Positions 26,036 through 33,710 of a stretch of DNA of 64,000 nucleotides are shown piece after piece. Numbering within the stretch: position 1 is the first letter of the stretch; every line of letters begins with the position of its first letter. Where the stretch lies: NCBI RefSeq assembly GCF_004216775.1, contig NZ_SGXF01000001.1, positions 732,828 to 796,827 on the forward strand. Direction: 5' to 3'. Source of the stretch: Cuneatibacter caecimuris. Lineage in GTDB: Bacteria; Bacillota; Clostridia; Lachnospirales; Lachnospiraceae. The translations under genes were made by a program, and so were the position numbers. The notes under the pieces are model-generated. The model did no database searches and had not been told where the DNA came from. It saw only the letters and a list, made by a program, of their open reading frames with translations.

Positions 26036-26689
26036 ATGGCAAGAAACAAATATCCCGAAGAAACCGTAAAACTGATTCTGGATTCTGCAGAAAAACTATT
26101 CATTGAGAAAGGTTATGAGAAAACTTCTCTCCAGGACATCATCAACGCTACCAACTTGTCGAAGGGAGCAATTTATCACCACTTTTCATCCAAAGAAGAA
26201 ATTTTTCTCAGGATAGGAGACCGGACCGGGCAGAGAAATGCCGTCATCCTGGCGAAAGTCCGGGATAATCCTGCGCTGAACGGACGGGAGAAATTAAAGG
26301 AAATTTTCCGGGTATCCCTGCTGGAAACCAACCAGATCAATATGATCAACATGGTCCCGTACCTGCTGGATAACCCCAGATTTCTGGCAATGCAGATCAG
26401 GGATATTTATGAAGAAGTTGCGCCTGGTTATATCCAGCCCATTCTGGAAGAAGGCATTGCAGATGGTTCTATCCAGGCGGAGCATCCCCGGGAGCTGGCC
26501 GAAGCGATTCTCGTCCTCTCCAATATCTGGATGCACCCCCTGCTGCAGCCTACCAGCGCAGAAGCCATGAAAGCCAGATGCGAAGTGTTTATCCAGCTGA
26601 TGAAGGGTATCGGCATCGATGTCCTGGATGAAGAACTGGCTTCGGTCTACGTTGGCTTCAGCCAGTTCCTGGAAAAGATCCACAAATAA
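26036..26689 (+). CDS. TetR/AcrR family transcriptional regulator
   Basis: A 217-residue repressor. The helix-turn-helix is TSLQDIINATNLSKGAIYHH then FSSKEEIF (about residues 29-57), followed by a helical ligand domain. I start at the ATG at 26036 with GGAGG upstream; the frame is open further up, through the operator. It likely represses itself and the MFS exporter downstream, since both have ACCG/CGGT palindromes over their promoters. Confidence 0.92.
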   Translation: MARNKYPEETVKLILDSAEKLFIEKGYEKTSLQDIINATNLSKGAIYHHFSSKEEIFLRIGDRTGQRNAVILAKVRDNPALNGREKLKEIFRVSLLETNQINMINMVPYLLDNPRFLAMQIRDIYEEVAPGYIQPILEEGIADGSIQAEHPRELAEAILVLSNIWMHPLLQPTSAEAMKARCEVFIQLMKGIGIDVLDEELASVYVGFSQFLEKIHK

Positions 26690-26694
26690 CCTGG

Positions 26695-26724
26695 AACTGC
26701 TCGTTACAGAGCAGTTTCTCTTTT
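26695..26724 (+). terminator. Intrinsic terminator of the TetR gene
   Basis: AACTGCTC pairs with GAGCAGTT around a six-base loop and is followed by TCTCTTTT. It separates tetR from the separately controlled MFS gene. Confidence 0.7.
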
Positions 26725-26734
26725 GCCTTAATAC

Positions 26735-26751
26735 AAACCGACGGTCGGTTT
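26735..26751 (+). promoter_or_regulatory. TetR-type operator upstream of the MFS gene
   Basis: A 17-bp palindrome, AAACCGACGGTCGGTTT, shares the ACCG/CGGT core with the operator of the TetR gene. AT-rich DNA (TATGTTATT) follows, but I cannot assign -35 and -10 boxes with confidence. Confidence 0.7.
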
Positions 26752-26816
26752 ATGTTATTCCAACGGACACTGCGTTTCCTAAAGGCCCATATCTTAATGT
26801 AAAAGGAGATCTTACT

Positions 26817-28073
26817 ATGAAACAAGATTCAAATTCATCAAAATTATTCACCCGGGACTTCACACTGGTGGTGATCGGGCAGGTCATCTCCCTTTTCGGC
26901 AACGCCATCCTGCGTTTCGCCCTTCCTCTTTACCTGCTGCGGCTGACTGGATCTTCCACACTGTTCGGAACTGTCACCGCCTGTTCCTTCATCCCCATGA
27001 TCCTGCTCTCTCTGGTAGGCGGCGTCCTGGCGGACCGGATCAACAAGCGGAATATCATGGTGATACTGGATTTTTGCACCGCTGCGCTGATTACAATTTT
27101 CTGCCTGTCTATGGGCAAACTCCCTGTTGTTCCTCTGTTCATTGTATTTCTCATGATCCTGTACGGGATCAGCGGCACTTATCAGCCCGCAGTCCAGGCC
27201 AGCGTGCCTGCTCTGGTCAGACAGGAAAAATTGATGGAAGGAAACGCTGTCATTAACTTTGTAAACACCCTTTCCGGGTTGACCGGCCCGGTGATCGGCG
27301 GCATCCTCTTCGGAATTTGGGGCATCTATCCCATTCTGATCATCAGCATCGCTTGTTTTACCTTCTCCGCCATTATGGAAATTTTCATTGTAATTCCATA
27401 TCAAAAGCGGCCGGCCCAGAAAGGGCTGCTCTCTGTGGCAAAATCTGATCTGTCAGAGAGCTGGCGTTTTACCCGGGACAGAAAACCTGCGTTCTTTTCT
27501 GTGGTAGCCGCGCTGGCGGCATTTAACCTGGTTCTGTCTCCCGCAATGATCGTCGGCATCCCTGTCATGGTTGTCAATATTCTGGGTATGGATGATTTCA
27601 GCCTGGGCCTTGCCCAGGGCGTCATGGGCCTGGGAGGGCTGGCAGGAGGGCTGGCGGCCGGCCCTCTCGCGTCTCTGATCCCGGTACGGCGCAGCTACTG
27701 GCTGCTCCTCACCTGTGCCCTGTCTTCTGTCCTCATGGGCGCCGCGCTGTTGCCGGGACTCCCCGCTCTGGCAGGGTATCTGATTATCCTGGCAGGAAGT
27801 TTTACCGCCATGGGCGCATCCACGCTCTTCACCATTCAGATATCCACAGTTGTACAGCAGCAGACACCGGCCCATCTGGTAGGAAAAATCATGGCGGCTA
27901 TTATCTCTGTCTCCATGTGTACCCAGCCCCTGGGGCAGGCTGTTTACGGCTTGCTCTTCGATCTCTTGTCCGGAGTCCCTTTTCTGGTCATGTTCGGAGC
28001 AGGAGCTGCCGCGCTGGCAATCTCCCTGTATTCTAAAAAGGCATTTATAAAACTGGAAGACGTCTCACGCTGA
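26817..28073 (+). CDS. MFS transporter (drug-efflux type)
   Basis: A 418-residue, 12-helix major facilitator. The loop 2-3 motif GGVLADRINKRNIMV and the first helix GQVISLFGNAILRFALPLYL resemble the MFS_3 / macrolide-efflux-like branch. AAGGAG precedes the ATG at 26817. Control by the adjacent TetR protein through matching palindromes suggests export of a toxic compound that also serves as inducer; the compound is not predictable. Confidence 0.88.
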   Translation: MKQDSNSSKLFTRDFTLVVIGQVISLFGNAILRFALPLYLLRLTGSSTLFGTVTACSFIPMILLSLVGGVLADRINKRNIMVILDFCTAALITIFCLSMGKLPVVPLFIVFLMILYGISGTYQPAVQASVPALVRQEKLMEGNAVINFVNTLSGLTGPVIGGILFGIWGIYPILIISIACFTFSAIMEIFIVIPYQKRPAQKGLLSVAKSDLSESWRFTRDRKPAFFSVVAALAAFNLVLSPAMIVGIPVMVVNILGMDDFSLGLAQGVMGLGGLAGGLAAGPLASLIPVRRSYWLLLTCALSSVLMGAALLPGLPALAGYLIILAGSFTAMGASTLFTIQISTVVQQQTPAHLVGKIMAAIISVSMCTQPLGQAVYGLLFDLLSGVPFLVMFGAGAAALAISLYSKKAFIKLEDVSR

Positions 28074-28141
28074 TTTTAGCGCTGAAAGCCGTCCTGTTAA
28101 CTGTCAGTTGATTTTATTTCCCAATGTATCTTTTCGCTCCC

Positions 28142-28170
28142 TTGTGCATTGAACATAACCATCGTATAAT
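28142..28170 (+). promoter_or_regulatory. Promoter of the XRE-ABC exporter operon
   Basis: TTGTGC (28142-28147) and TATAAT (28165-28170) have a 17-bp spacer, 24 bp before the ATG. Confidence 0.65.
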
Positions 28171-28193
28171 AACCTCACGAAGGAGATGAAAAG

Positions 28194-29324
28194 ATGAATG
28201 TTTTCAGTTTACCAAAAAATCTGCAGGAGTTCCGGCGGGGCCGGGGCATAACCCAGGAAGAGCTGGCCGACTTCATCGGCGTTACAAAAGCCTCCGTTTC
28301 CAAATGGGAAAACGGCCAAAGCCTGCCGGATATCCTGCTGCTTCCCCAGCTGGCCGCATATTTCGACGTATCCGTGGATGACCTTCTGGGATACCAGCCG
28401 CAGCTGTCAACGGAACAGATCCGAAAATACTATCATGATCTGGCTGCTGATTTTGCCGAGCTGCCTTTTGAACAGGTAATGGACAAATGCCTGGTGCTGG
28501 TAAAGAAATATTATTCCTGTTATTCATTCCTGCTTCAGATCTCTGTGCTGTGGCTGAATCATTTCAGCCTCGCTCAGTCCCCTGAACGGCAGAGCGAAGT
28601 TCTGGAGCAGGCTGCAGAGCTATGCTTGCGTATTCTGTCTGGAAGCAGGGACATTGGACTCTGCAATGACGCTGTTTCCATTAAAGCTGTGATTGATCTG
28701 CAGCAGGGAAGGCCCCAGGATGTGATTGATTCCATGGAACAGCTCCTGGACCCCCGGCGTTTTACCAGTCAAAGCGATGCAGTACTGATCCAGGCCTACA
28801 AAGCTGCCGGAGACATCTCAAAAGCTGACAGTTACGCACAGATCTGTCTTTATAATCATCTGCTCTCTCTGGTGGCGGATGCAACACAGCTGCTGCTCCT
28901 GCATCCGGAAGATCTGAACCTCTGCGAGGAAACTATCCGCCGGATCTCCCAGGTAAACCAGGCATTTTCTTTTGACCAGCTGAATCCCAATACCACCGCC
29001 GCCTTCTATTTCTACGCTGCTGTGGTATATGCGGGCCACCGGCAGCCGGAGAAGGTATTTCAATATCTTTGGAAATATGCCGGGCTCACCCGGTCTCTCC
29101 TGGACAGTGATATCCTGCTTCACGGAGACAGCTATTTTAATTGTCTGGACAGCTGGTTTCTGGAAAGTGATCTTGGCGCGGAAGCGGTCCGGAATAAAAA
29201 ACTGGTGCGCGGCAGCGCCATTCAGGCTCTGGATCATCCCTCATTTGCACCGCTGTCTGAGACAAAGGAATTCCGTCAAATCCGCAATTTTCTGGAAAAA
29301 GAAGGAGGCCATAATGGATTTTGA
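28194..29324 (+). CDS. XRE family regulator with C-terminal helical-repeat domain
   Basis: A 376-residue protein. The N-terminal Cro/CI helix-turn-helix includes GITQEELADFIGVTKASVSK then WENGQSLPD (residues about 18-47). The remaining 300 residues are helical and TPR-like, a common layout for regulators sensing a peptide or partner protein. It is first in an operon with a PLDc_N peptide, an ATPase and a permease (ends overlap), so it most likely controls this exporter. Confidence 0.88.
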   Translation: MNVFSLPKNLQEFRRGRGITQEELADFIGVTKASVSKWENGQSLPDILLLPQLAAYFDVSVDDLLGYQPQLSTEQIRKYYHDLAADFAELPFEQVMDKCLVLVKKYYSCYSFLLQISVLWLNHFSLAQSPERQSEVLEQAAELCLRILSGSRDIGLCNDAVSIKAVIDLQQGRPQDVIDSMEQLLDPRRFTSQSDAVLIQAYKAAGDISKADSYAQICLYNHLLSLVADATQLLLLHPEDLNLCEETIRRISQVNQAFSFDQLNPNTTAAFYFYAAVVYAGHRQPEKVFQYLWKYAGLTRSLLDSDILLHGDSYFNCLDSWFLESDLGAEAVRNKKLVRGSAIQALDHPSFAPLSETKEFRQIRNFLEKEGGHNGF

Positions 29325-29514
29325 AGATCTGATCCCGTTTTTGATCCCGCTGATTATCGCGCAGTTGGTGCTTTTAGGATACACCCTGTGGCATATCCTG
29401 ACCCATCCCCACTATAAAAGAGGCAGCCGCCTGCTCTGGATCGCGGTCAGTGTGATCGGAATGCAGTTCTGGGGCCCTATCGTTTATTTCCTGTTTGGAA
29501 AGGAGGACGTCTGA
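29314..29514 (+). CDS. PLDc_N-domain small membrane protein
   Basis: A 66-residue protein with two hydrophobic helices separated by HPHYKRGSRLLW and ending WGPIVYFLFGKEDV, the W-G-P/x-Y-F-x-F-G-K/R pattern of the phospholipase D nuclease N-terminal domain found alone in many exporters' operons. Its ATG overlaps the XRE gene end by 11 bp and its TGA overlaps the ATPase ATG by one base, showing tight coupling. It has no nuclease catalytic part and may be an accessory subunit of the ABC-2 transporter. Confidence 0.8.
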   Translation: MDFEDLIPFLIPLIIAQLVLLGYTLWHILTHPHYKRGSRLLWIAVSVIGMQFWGPIVYFLFGKEDV

Positions 29515-30416
29515 TGGATGTGCTGGAGCTTTCCCATGTTTCCAAAGCCTTTGGCAGGACCCCTGTGCTGAAGGATCTCAGTTTCTCCGTGCCGGAGCAC
29601 ACAGTCTACGGATTTATCGGACAAAACGGCGCAGGAAAAACCACTACTATGAAAATTATTCTGGGCCTCTGCAGGGCGGACGGCGGGGAAATCCTTGTCA
29701 ATCGCGAAAAGGTCCGCTATGGATCCGGCAGAACCAACCGTTATATTGGCTATCTTCCGGACGTCCCGGAATTTTACGGATACATGACTCCCCGGGAATA
29801 TCTGGCTCTCTGCGGCCGCATCACAGGAATGGAAGATGGGGAAATCAAAAAAAGATCCGGGGAGCTCCTGGAAATTGTAGGGCTCACCCAGTCAGACAAG
29901 AGAATCCAGGGATTTTCCCGGGGGATGAAACAGCGCCTGGGCATCGCGCAGGCACTGATCAACAGCCCCCGCCTGCTGATCTGCGACGAACCCACCTCAG
30001 CGTTGGACCCGGCGGGCAGAAAAGAGATCCTGGATATTCTTTCCGCTGTAAAAGAACACACCACAGTTATTTTTTCCACTCATATTCTGTCTGACGTTGA
30101 ACGCATCTGCGACGAGGTGGGACTCCTTCATCAGGGAAGCCTTGCCCTCCGCGGCTCCATAGAAGAAATACGGCAGATGCGCCGCAGCGACGGGTTTGAG
30201 GCGGATTTTTACGCTCCGGAGGACGCCGAATATTTCCTGCAGTTATATCCCCAGGGGGAAAGGCTGGGAAAAACCCAGCTTTTGTATCCGGGGAAAAGCC
30301 GGAAGGAAATGGAGAAGGCCATGAGAATCCTGGTGGAAACCGGCATCACGCCTCAGCGTCTGGAGATGAAAGAACCCACCCTGGAATCATTGTTTATGGA
30401 GGTGACTGGCACATGA
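29514..30416 (+). CDS. ABC-2 type exporter ATP-binding protein
   Basis: A 300-residue ATPase. Walker A is GQNGAGKTTTMKI, signature QGFSRGMKQRLGIAQALI, Walker B RLLICDEPTSALDP, and the H-loop FSTHILSDVER. A C-terminal extension (about 215-300) is typical of CcmA/DrrA-like exporters. It pairs with the permease at 30413 (ATGA overlap). The cargo, such as a peptide, antibiotic or lipid, is unknown. Confidence 0.92.
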   Translation: MDVLELSHVSKAFGRTPVLKDLSFSVPEHTVYGFIGQNGAGKTTTMKIILGLCRADGGEILVNREKVRYGSGRTNRYIGYLPDVPEFYGYMTPREYLALCGRITGMEDGEIKKRSGELLEIVGLTQSDKRIQGFSRGMKQRLGIAQALINSPRLLICDEPTSALDPAGRKEILDILSAVKEHTTVIFSTHILSDVERICDEVGLLHQGSLALRGSIEEIRQMRRSDGFEADFYAPEDAEYFLQLYPQGERLGKTQLLYPGKSRKEMEKAMRILVETGITPQRLEMKEPTLESLFMEVTGT

Positions 30417-31180
30417 AACAGCTGGCTGCATTTACCCAAAAAGAATTTCTGGAGCTTTTCCGCACAGGGAGATTCCTGATTCTGGCAATCATATTCCTTC
30501 TGTTCGGCATCATGAACCCTGCCATCGCCAAGCTCACGCCCTGGATGATGGAGCTGTTTTCCGAAAGCCTTGCAGAATCCGGCATGGCCATCACTGAAAT
30601 ACGTGTGGATGTGATGACTTCCTGGGCACAGTTTTATAAAAATATCCCTATCGCCATGGTCATCTTTTTTATCTTGTTCAGCAATATTCTGACCGGGGAA
30701 TACCAGAAGGGAACCCTAACCAATATGCTGACCAAAGGGCTGTCCCGCTGGAAAGTGCTGGCTGCCAAAGGCTTCACTGTCCTGCTGCTCTGGACAATCT
30801 GCTTCTGGCTCTGTTTCGGAGTCACTTATGCCTACAATGCGTACTTTTGGGGAAACGGCAGCGTGCCCTATCTGTTCCTGTCGGGCCTGTGTATCTGGCT
30901 TCTGGGGGTATGGCTGATTTCCCTGCTGCTGCTGGCGTCCTCCATCTTCCGGACCGGTTCGGCGGTTCTGCTGGCAGGCGGCGGAGTATTCCTGCTGTCC
31001 TACCTGTTAGGGATGCTTCCGGCCCTCAGCCGCTGGACGCCCATCTACCTGTTTGCCGCCTCCGGGCTGCAGGCCGGCGCATCTCCCTCAGAATTTCTTC
31101 CTGCAGCCGCCGTCGCAGTGCTGCTTTCTGCGGCAGCTGCCGCCGCTTCCATCCCCATCCTTGCCAGGCAAAACCTTTAG
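30413..31180 (+). CDS. ABC-2 type transporter permease
   Basis: A 255-residue membrane protein with six hydrophobic segments; the first follows the amphipathic KEFLELFRTGRF. The internal ILTGEYQKGTLTNMLTKGLS is the ABC-2 permease motif after helix 2. It shares a 4-bp overlap with the ATPase gene and is the last gene of the XRE operon, converging with the acetyltransferase fusion gene. Confidence 0.9.
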   Translation: MKQLAAFTQKEFLELFRTGRFLILAIIFLLFGIMNPAIAKLTPWMMELFSESLAESGMAITEIRVDVMTSWAQFYKNIPIAMVIFFILFSNILTGEYQKGTLTNMLTKGLSRWKVLAAKGFTVLLLWTICFWLCFGVTYAYNAYFWGNGSVPYLFLSGLCIWLLGVWLISLLLLASSIFRTGSAVLLAGGGVFLLSYLLGMLPALSRWTPIYLFAASGLQAGASPSEFLPAAAVAVLLSAAAAAASIPILARQNL

Positions 31181-31183
31181 CTG

Positions 31184-32410
31184 TCAGGGCCTGAACAGCG
31201 TATTGTTAATATTCTTTTGCATCCAGCGGTAAAATCCCAGATTCAAGAAGGATTTTACCGCTTCTTCTGTTTCATTCAAAAATAGTTCCAACAGCTCCAT
31301 CACGCATTCATTGGCCCGCTGGAAGCCTCCTTCCCGGAGATTCGCATAGGCTTCTTCCACCATCCGGAAACGCTCCGGAGGTACAATTTCATTAAGTTTT
31401 TTCAAGCCCAGGAACGCGTACTGCCTGTCGTACAAAGAACGCAGCAGCCTGGCGCTTTCTGCAACAGAGCTGTCCAGAATCCTGGCTGTCCAGGCATAAT
31501 TTTTCCTGCAATAAGCCGTGTCAGCCTCTACCATATAATAAAGCGCGCTGGAAAAAGAGGCGGCCAGCTCCGCAGGGCTCATTTCCGGCCTGTCCCAGCG
31601 GTAATCTGCAAAAATCCCCTCCGGATCATAATGCACCTTTACCGGATCGCTGTGTTCCATATTTTCGGCAGTGACTGTATAAAGGTCCACATGCAGCCCG
31701 TTTTCATAAATCGCCAGCAGCTGGGGCGCGCTAAACTGGTTTTCTTCCCAAAATACAATATTTCCATAGGATTTTAAGCATTCCAGACGCTTGTCCAGAA
31801 ACGCCTGAAAATCCCCTTCTGCTGTCACCACGTACATATCAATATCAGAATACGCGTCATCGTCTCCCCGTCCGATGGACCCCTTTAATACAATCGCCCG
31901 GCAAAGCCCCGTATCCACCGCGGCCCGGCCCACCTTGTCAATGGCTTCATATCTTCTGGGCCGTTCCCGTTCCATCACAAAATTTGTGAGCAGCACGCCG
32001 TCTCTCTCCACCTGCTGCTCTCGTACCGCCCGGTACCCCCGGCTTTCAAAAAAAGGAACCGAGGTGACTGAGGCGTGTACTGTCAGCTTCTTATCCTTTG
32101 CCCTGCTTTCCAGAACGCCGCAAATCCCAGAGCCGACTCCCTGTCTCTGAAAATCCCTGTGCACATAAAGCCTGTCCAGATACCCCGTTTCATCTATATC
32201 CCCAAAACCGATCAGACGGCCGTTTTCCTCTGCGACAACACTGTCATGGTCTGCAAATGACTGTTCCCAATCCCCGGTCTCCCACTTTTCAGGAGCCCAG
32301 GCGTTGACCTGTTCCTCCGTGTAGTCTCTGCGGTTTACCGTATGAACCGTATCGTAAAACAACTGCATGACCTCCCCCAGGTCTTCCTTCCTGTACTCTC
32401 TTATAATCAT
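31184..32410 (-). CDS. GNAT acetyltransferase fused to a nucleotidyltransferase domain
   Basis: A 408-residue two-domain protein. Residues 1-148 are a GNAT acetyltransferase with acetyl-CoA loop VHRDFQRQGVGSGICG (83-98) and FFESRGYRAV. Residues from about 155 are an aminoglycoside-nucleotidyltransferase-like domain with GSIGRGDDDAYSDIDMYVV (177-195), whose Asp pair D189/D191 would bind metal, followed by a helical C-terminal part. Both domains look complete. GGGAGG precedes the ATG. The pairing recalls fused aminoglycoside-modifying enzymes, but the native substrate is unknown. Confidence 0.85.
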   Translation of the reverse strand: MIIREYRKEDLGEVMQLFYDTVHTVNRRDYTEEQVNAWAPEKWETGDWEQSFADHDSVVAEENGRLIGFGDIDETGYLDRLYVHRDFQRQGVGSGICGVLESRAKDKKLTVHASVTSVPFFESRGYRAVREQQVERDGVLLTNFVMERERPRRYEAIDKVGRAAVDTGLCRAIVLKGSIGRGDDDAYSDIDMYVVTAEGDFQAFLDKRLECLKSYGNIVFWEENQFSAPQLLAIYENGLHVDLYTVTAENMEHSDPVKVHYDPEGIFADYRWDRPEMSPAELAASFSSALYYMVEADTAYCRKNYAWTARILDSSVAESARLLRSLYDRQYAFLGLKKLNEIVPPERFRMVEEAYANLREGGFQRANECVMELLELFLNETEEAVKSFLNLGFYRWMQKNINNTLFRP

Positions 32411-32588
32411 CTTCTATCCTCCCTTGATGTCCGTCCTTTGGCAAAAATATTATTTCAATATAGCATAAATCCCATACTCCCGCAACTGTTCCTTTCAAAT
32501 CAATCCTTAAACAAGACTGTTCTATAAAACTGATGGAAATTAGAATATTTTTGTGATAAAATAGCTTCAGATATATTCGATTTTATAC
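32411..32588. other. AT-rich intergenic region before repeat C
   Basis: It holds the divergent control regions of the fusion gene and the rhomboid gene. GATAAAAT near 32552-32559 could be a plus-strand -10 region; I see no clear -35 box, and no gene. Confidence 0.35.
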
Positions 32589-32653
32589 AATAAAGAGTCC
32601 GGCTCGCCGGAGGGTTTTGTTACATAGGGAACGTAGTTTCCTATGTAGCAGGA
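32589..32653 (+). repeat. Dispersed hairpin repeat, copy C (internally deleted)
   Basis: A 65-bp copy that keeps the start (AATAAAGAGTCCGGCTCG), the GGAGGGTTTTG box and the final hairpin TTACATAGGGAAC/GTTTCCTATGTAG (32620-32648), but lacks the middle 60 bp. The A-T pair next to CATAG replaces T-A in copy B and G-C in copy D. It ends 15 bp before the rhomboid start codon, inside that gene's 5' leader. Confidence 0.8.
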
Positions 32654-32668
32654 AAGCAGAGACGCATC

Positions 32669-33253
32669 ATGTTATCTAGAATTTCCGGAATAAAGGCCAC
32701 ATTTTTTATCATAGCTATATGGTGCATATTATTTATTTCCGATCAGTTTTTTGGACTTTTCCCTTTACTATGCGGCAAAGGTCTGCATCTTATGGGCGGA
32801 CAGTATTACCGCATATTCACCGGAGCTCTCCTCCATACAAATTTCATTCATTTGGCTGTGAATTGCGGTACATTATTCTGGGTCGGGCGCTTTTTGGAAA
32901 AAAACATAGGAATTTGGAAATATCTCAGTTTTGGAATTGTCTGCTGCTTCCTGGCACAGCTCGTTTTTATGTCCGTATACCCAAATGTATCCGGTTCCGC
33001 CGGCGGTTCTCCCCTGATTTTTTCCTATTTGGGGTTGATTTCGGCTCTCCAGATTTTTGATGCAGGGTTTCCCCGGTTCCGTCCGGGGACCTGGTACGGA
33101 AACTGGATATTAATTTATGCTGTGGCGGCAAATATTCCGTTGTTTTCTTGGATGGACTCCTCGGCTCTGGCAATTCACTTTATTGCCTTTGCCACTGGTT
33201 TTGTTATGGGAAGTATTTTAGCTATAAATATTAAAGGCAGGATAAAAGAATGA
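32669..33253 (+). CDS. Rhomboid family intramembrane serine protease
   Basis: A 194-residue protein with about six helices. The rhomboid features are GGQYYRIFTGALLHTNFIHL then AVN, the serine motif in GSAGGSPLIFSYLG (GxS, near residue 112) and the histidine helix in LAIHFIAFATGFVMG (near residue 170). The Ser-His dyad thus appears present. The weak AGGAAAG site lies right after repeat C. The stop overlaps the ATG of the truncated acetyltransferase gene. Substrates are unknown. Confidence 0.82.
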   Translation: MLSRISGIKATFFIIAIWCILFISDQFFGLFPLLCGKGLHLMGGQYYRIFTGALLHTNFIHLAVNCGTLFWVGRFLEKNIGIWKYLSFGIVCCFLAQLVFMSVYPNVSGSAGGSPLIFSYLGLISALQIFDAGFPRFRPGTWYGNWILIYAVAANIPLFSWMDSSALAIHFIAFATGFVMGSILAINIKGRIKE

Positions 33254-33654
33254 ATTATGAAATAAAGACGGACAGGCTGATTTTGCGTCCATTGAGTACA
33301 GACGATCTGGAAACCGTGCATGCATATGCTTCTGATGAAGAGAACACTGCATATATGTTTTGGCTGCCAAATCACACAATCGAGGAAACCCGCCAGTTTT
33401 TAATTCGTGTTTCCAGTGAGTGGCAAAAAGGAATCGCATCTGAAGCTGCTTTTGCCATAAAAGATTTTGCCATAAATACATTGCATTTGAAAAAGCTGAT
33501 TTCAAACTGCGATTATAGAAATGCCGCCTCATATACTCTAATGAACAAAATAGGCCTGAAGCTTGAAAAAGACGATGGGGTAAGGACCTATCCTAAGAAG
33601 CATGAGACAGTGAAGCAATTGACCTATTCGATGGAGACCGGCGATATTGGATAA
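33250..33654 (+). pseudogene. GNAT acetyltransferase with in-frame internal deletion
   Basis: At 134 residues it is about 45 short of the usual RimJ/RimL-type GNAT. The N-terminal part (TDRLILRPLSTDDLE...MFWLPNHTIEETRQFL) and C-terminal part (GIASEAAFAIKDFAINTLHL then KKLISNCDYRNAASYTLMNK) are both clear. The central strands that build the acetyl-CoA site are missing, with VSSEWQK running straight into GIASEAA. The reading frame stays open, so a product may be made but is likely inactive. It overlaps the rhomboid stop by 4 bp. Confidence 0.7.
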
Positions 33655-33710
33655 ACACGGGAGGCCTGGCCCCGGCAGCCGCTTCAAGCAGCTGCCGCAG
33701 CTTCACCTTT

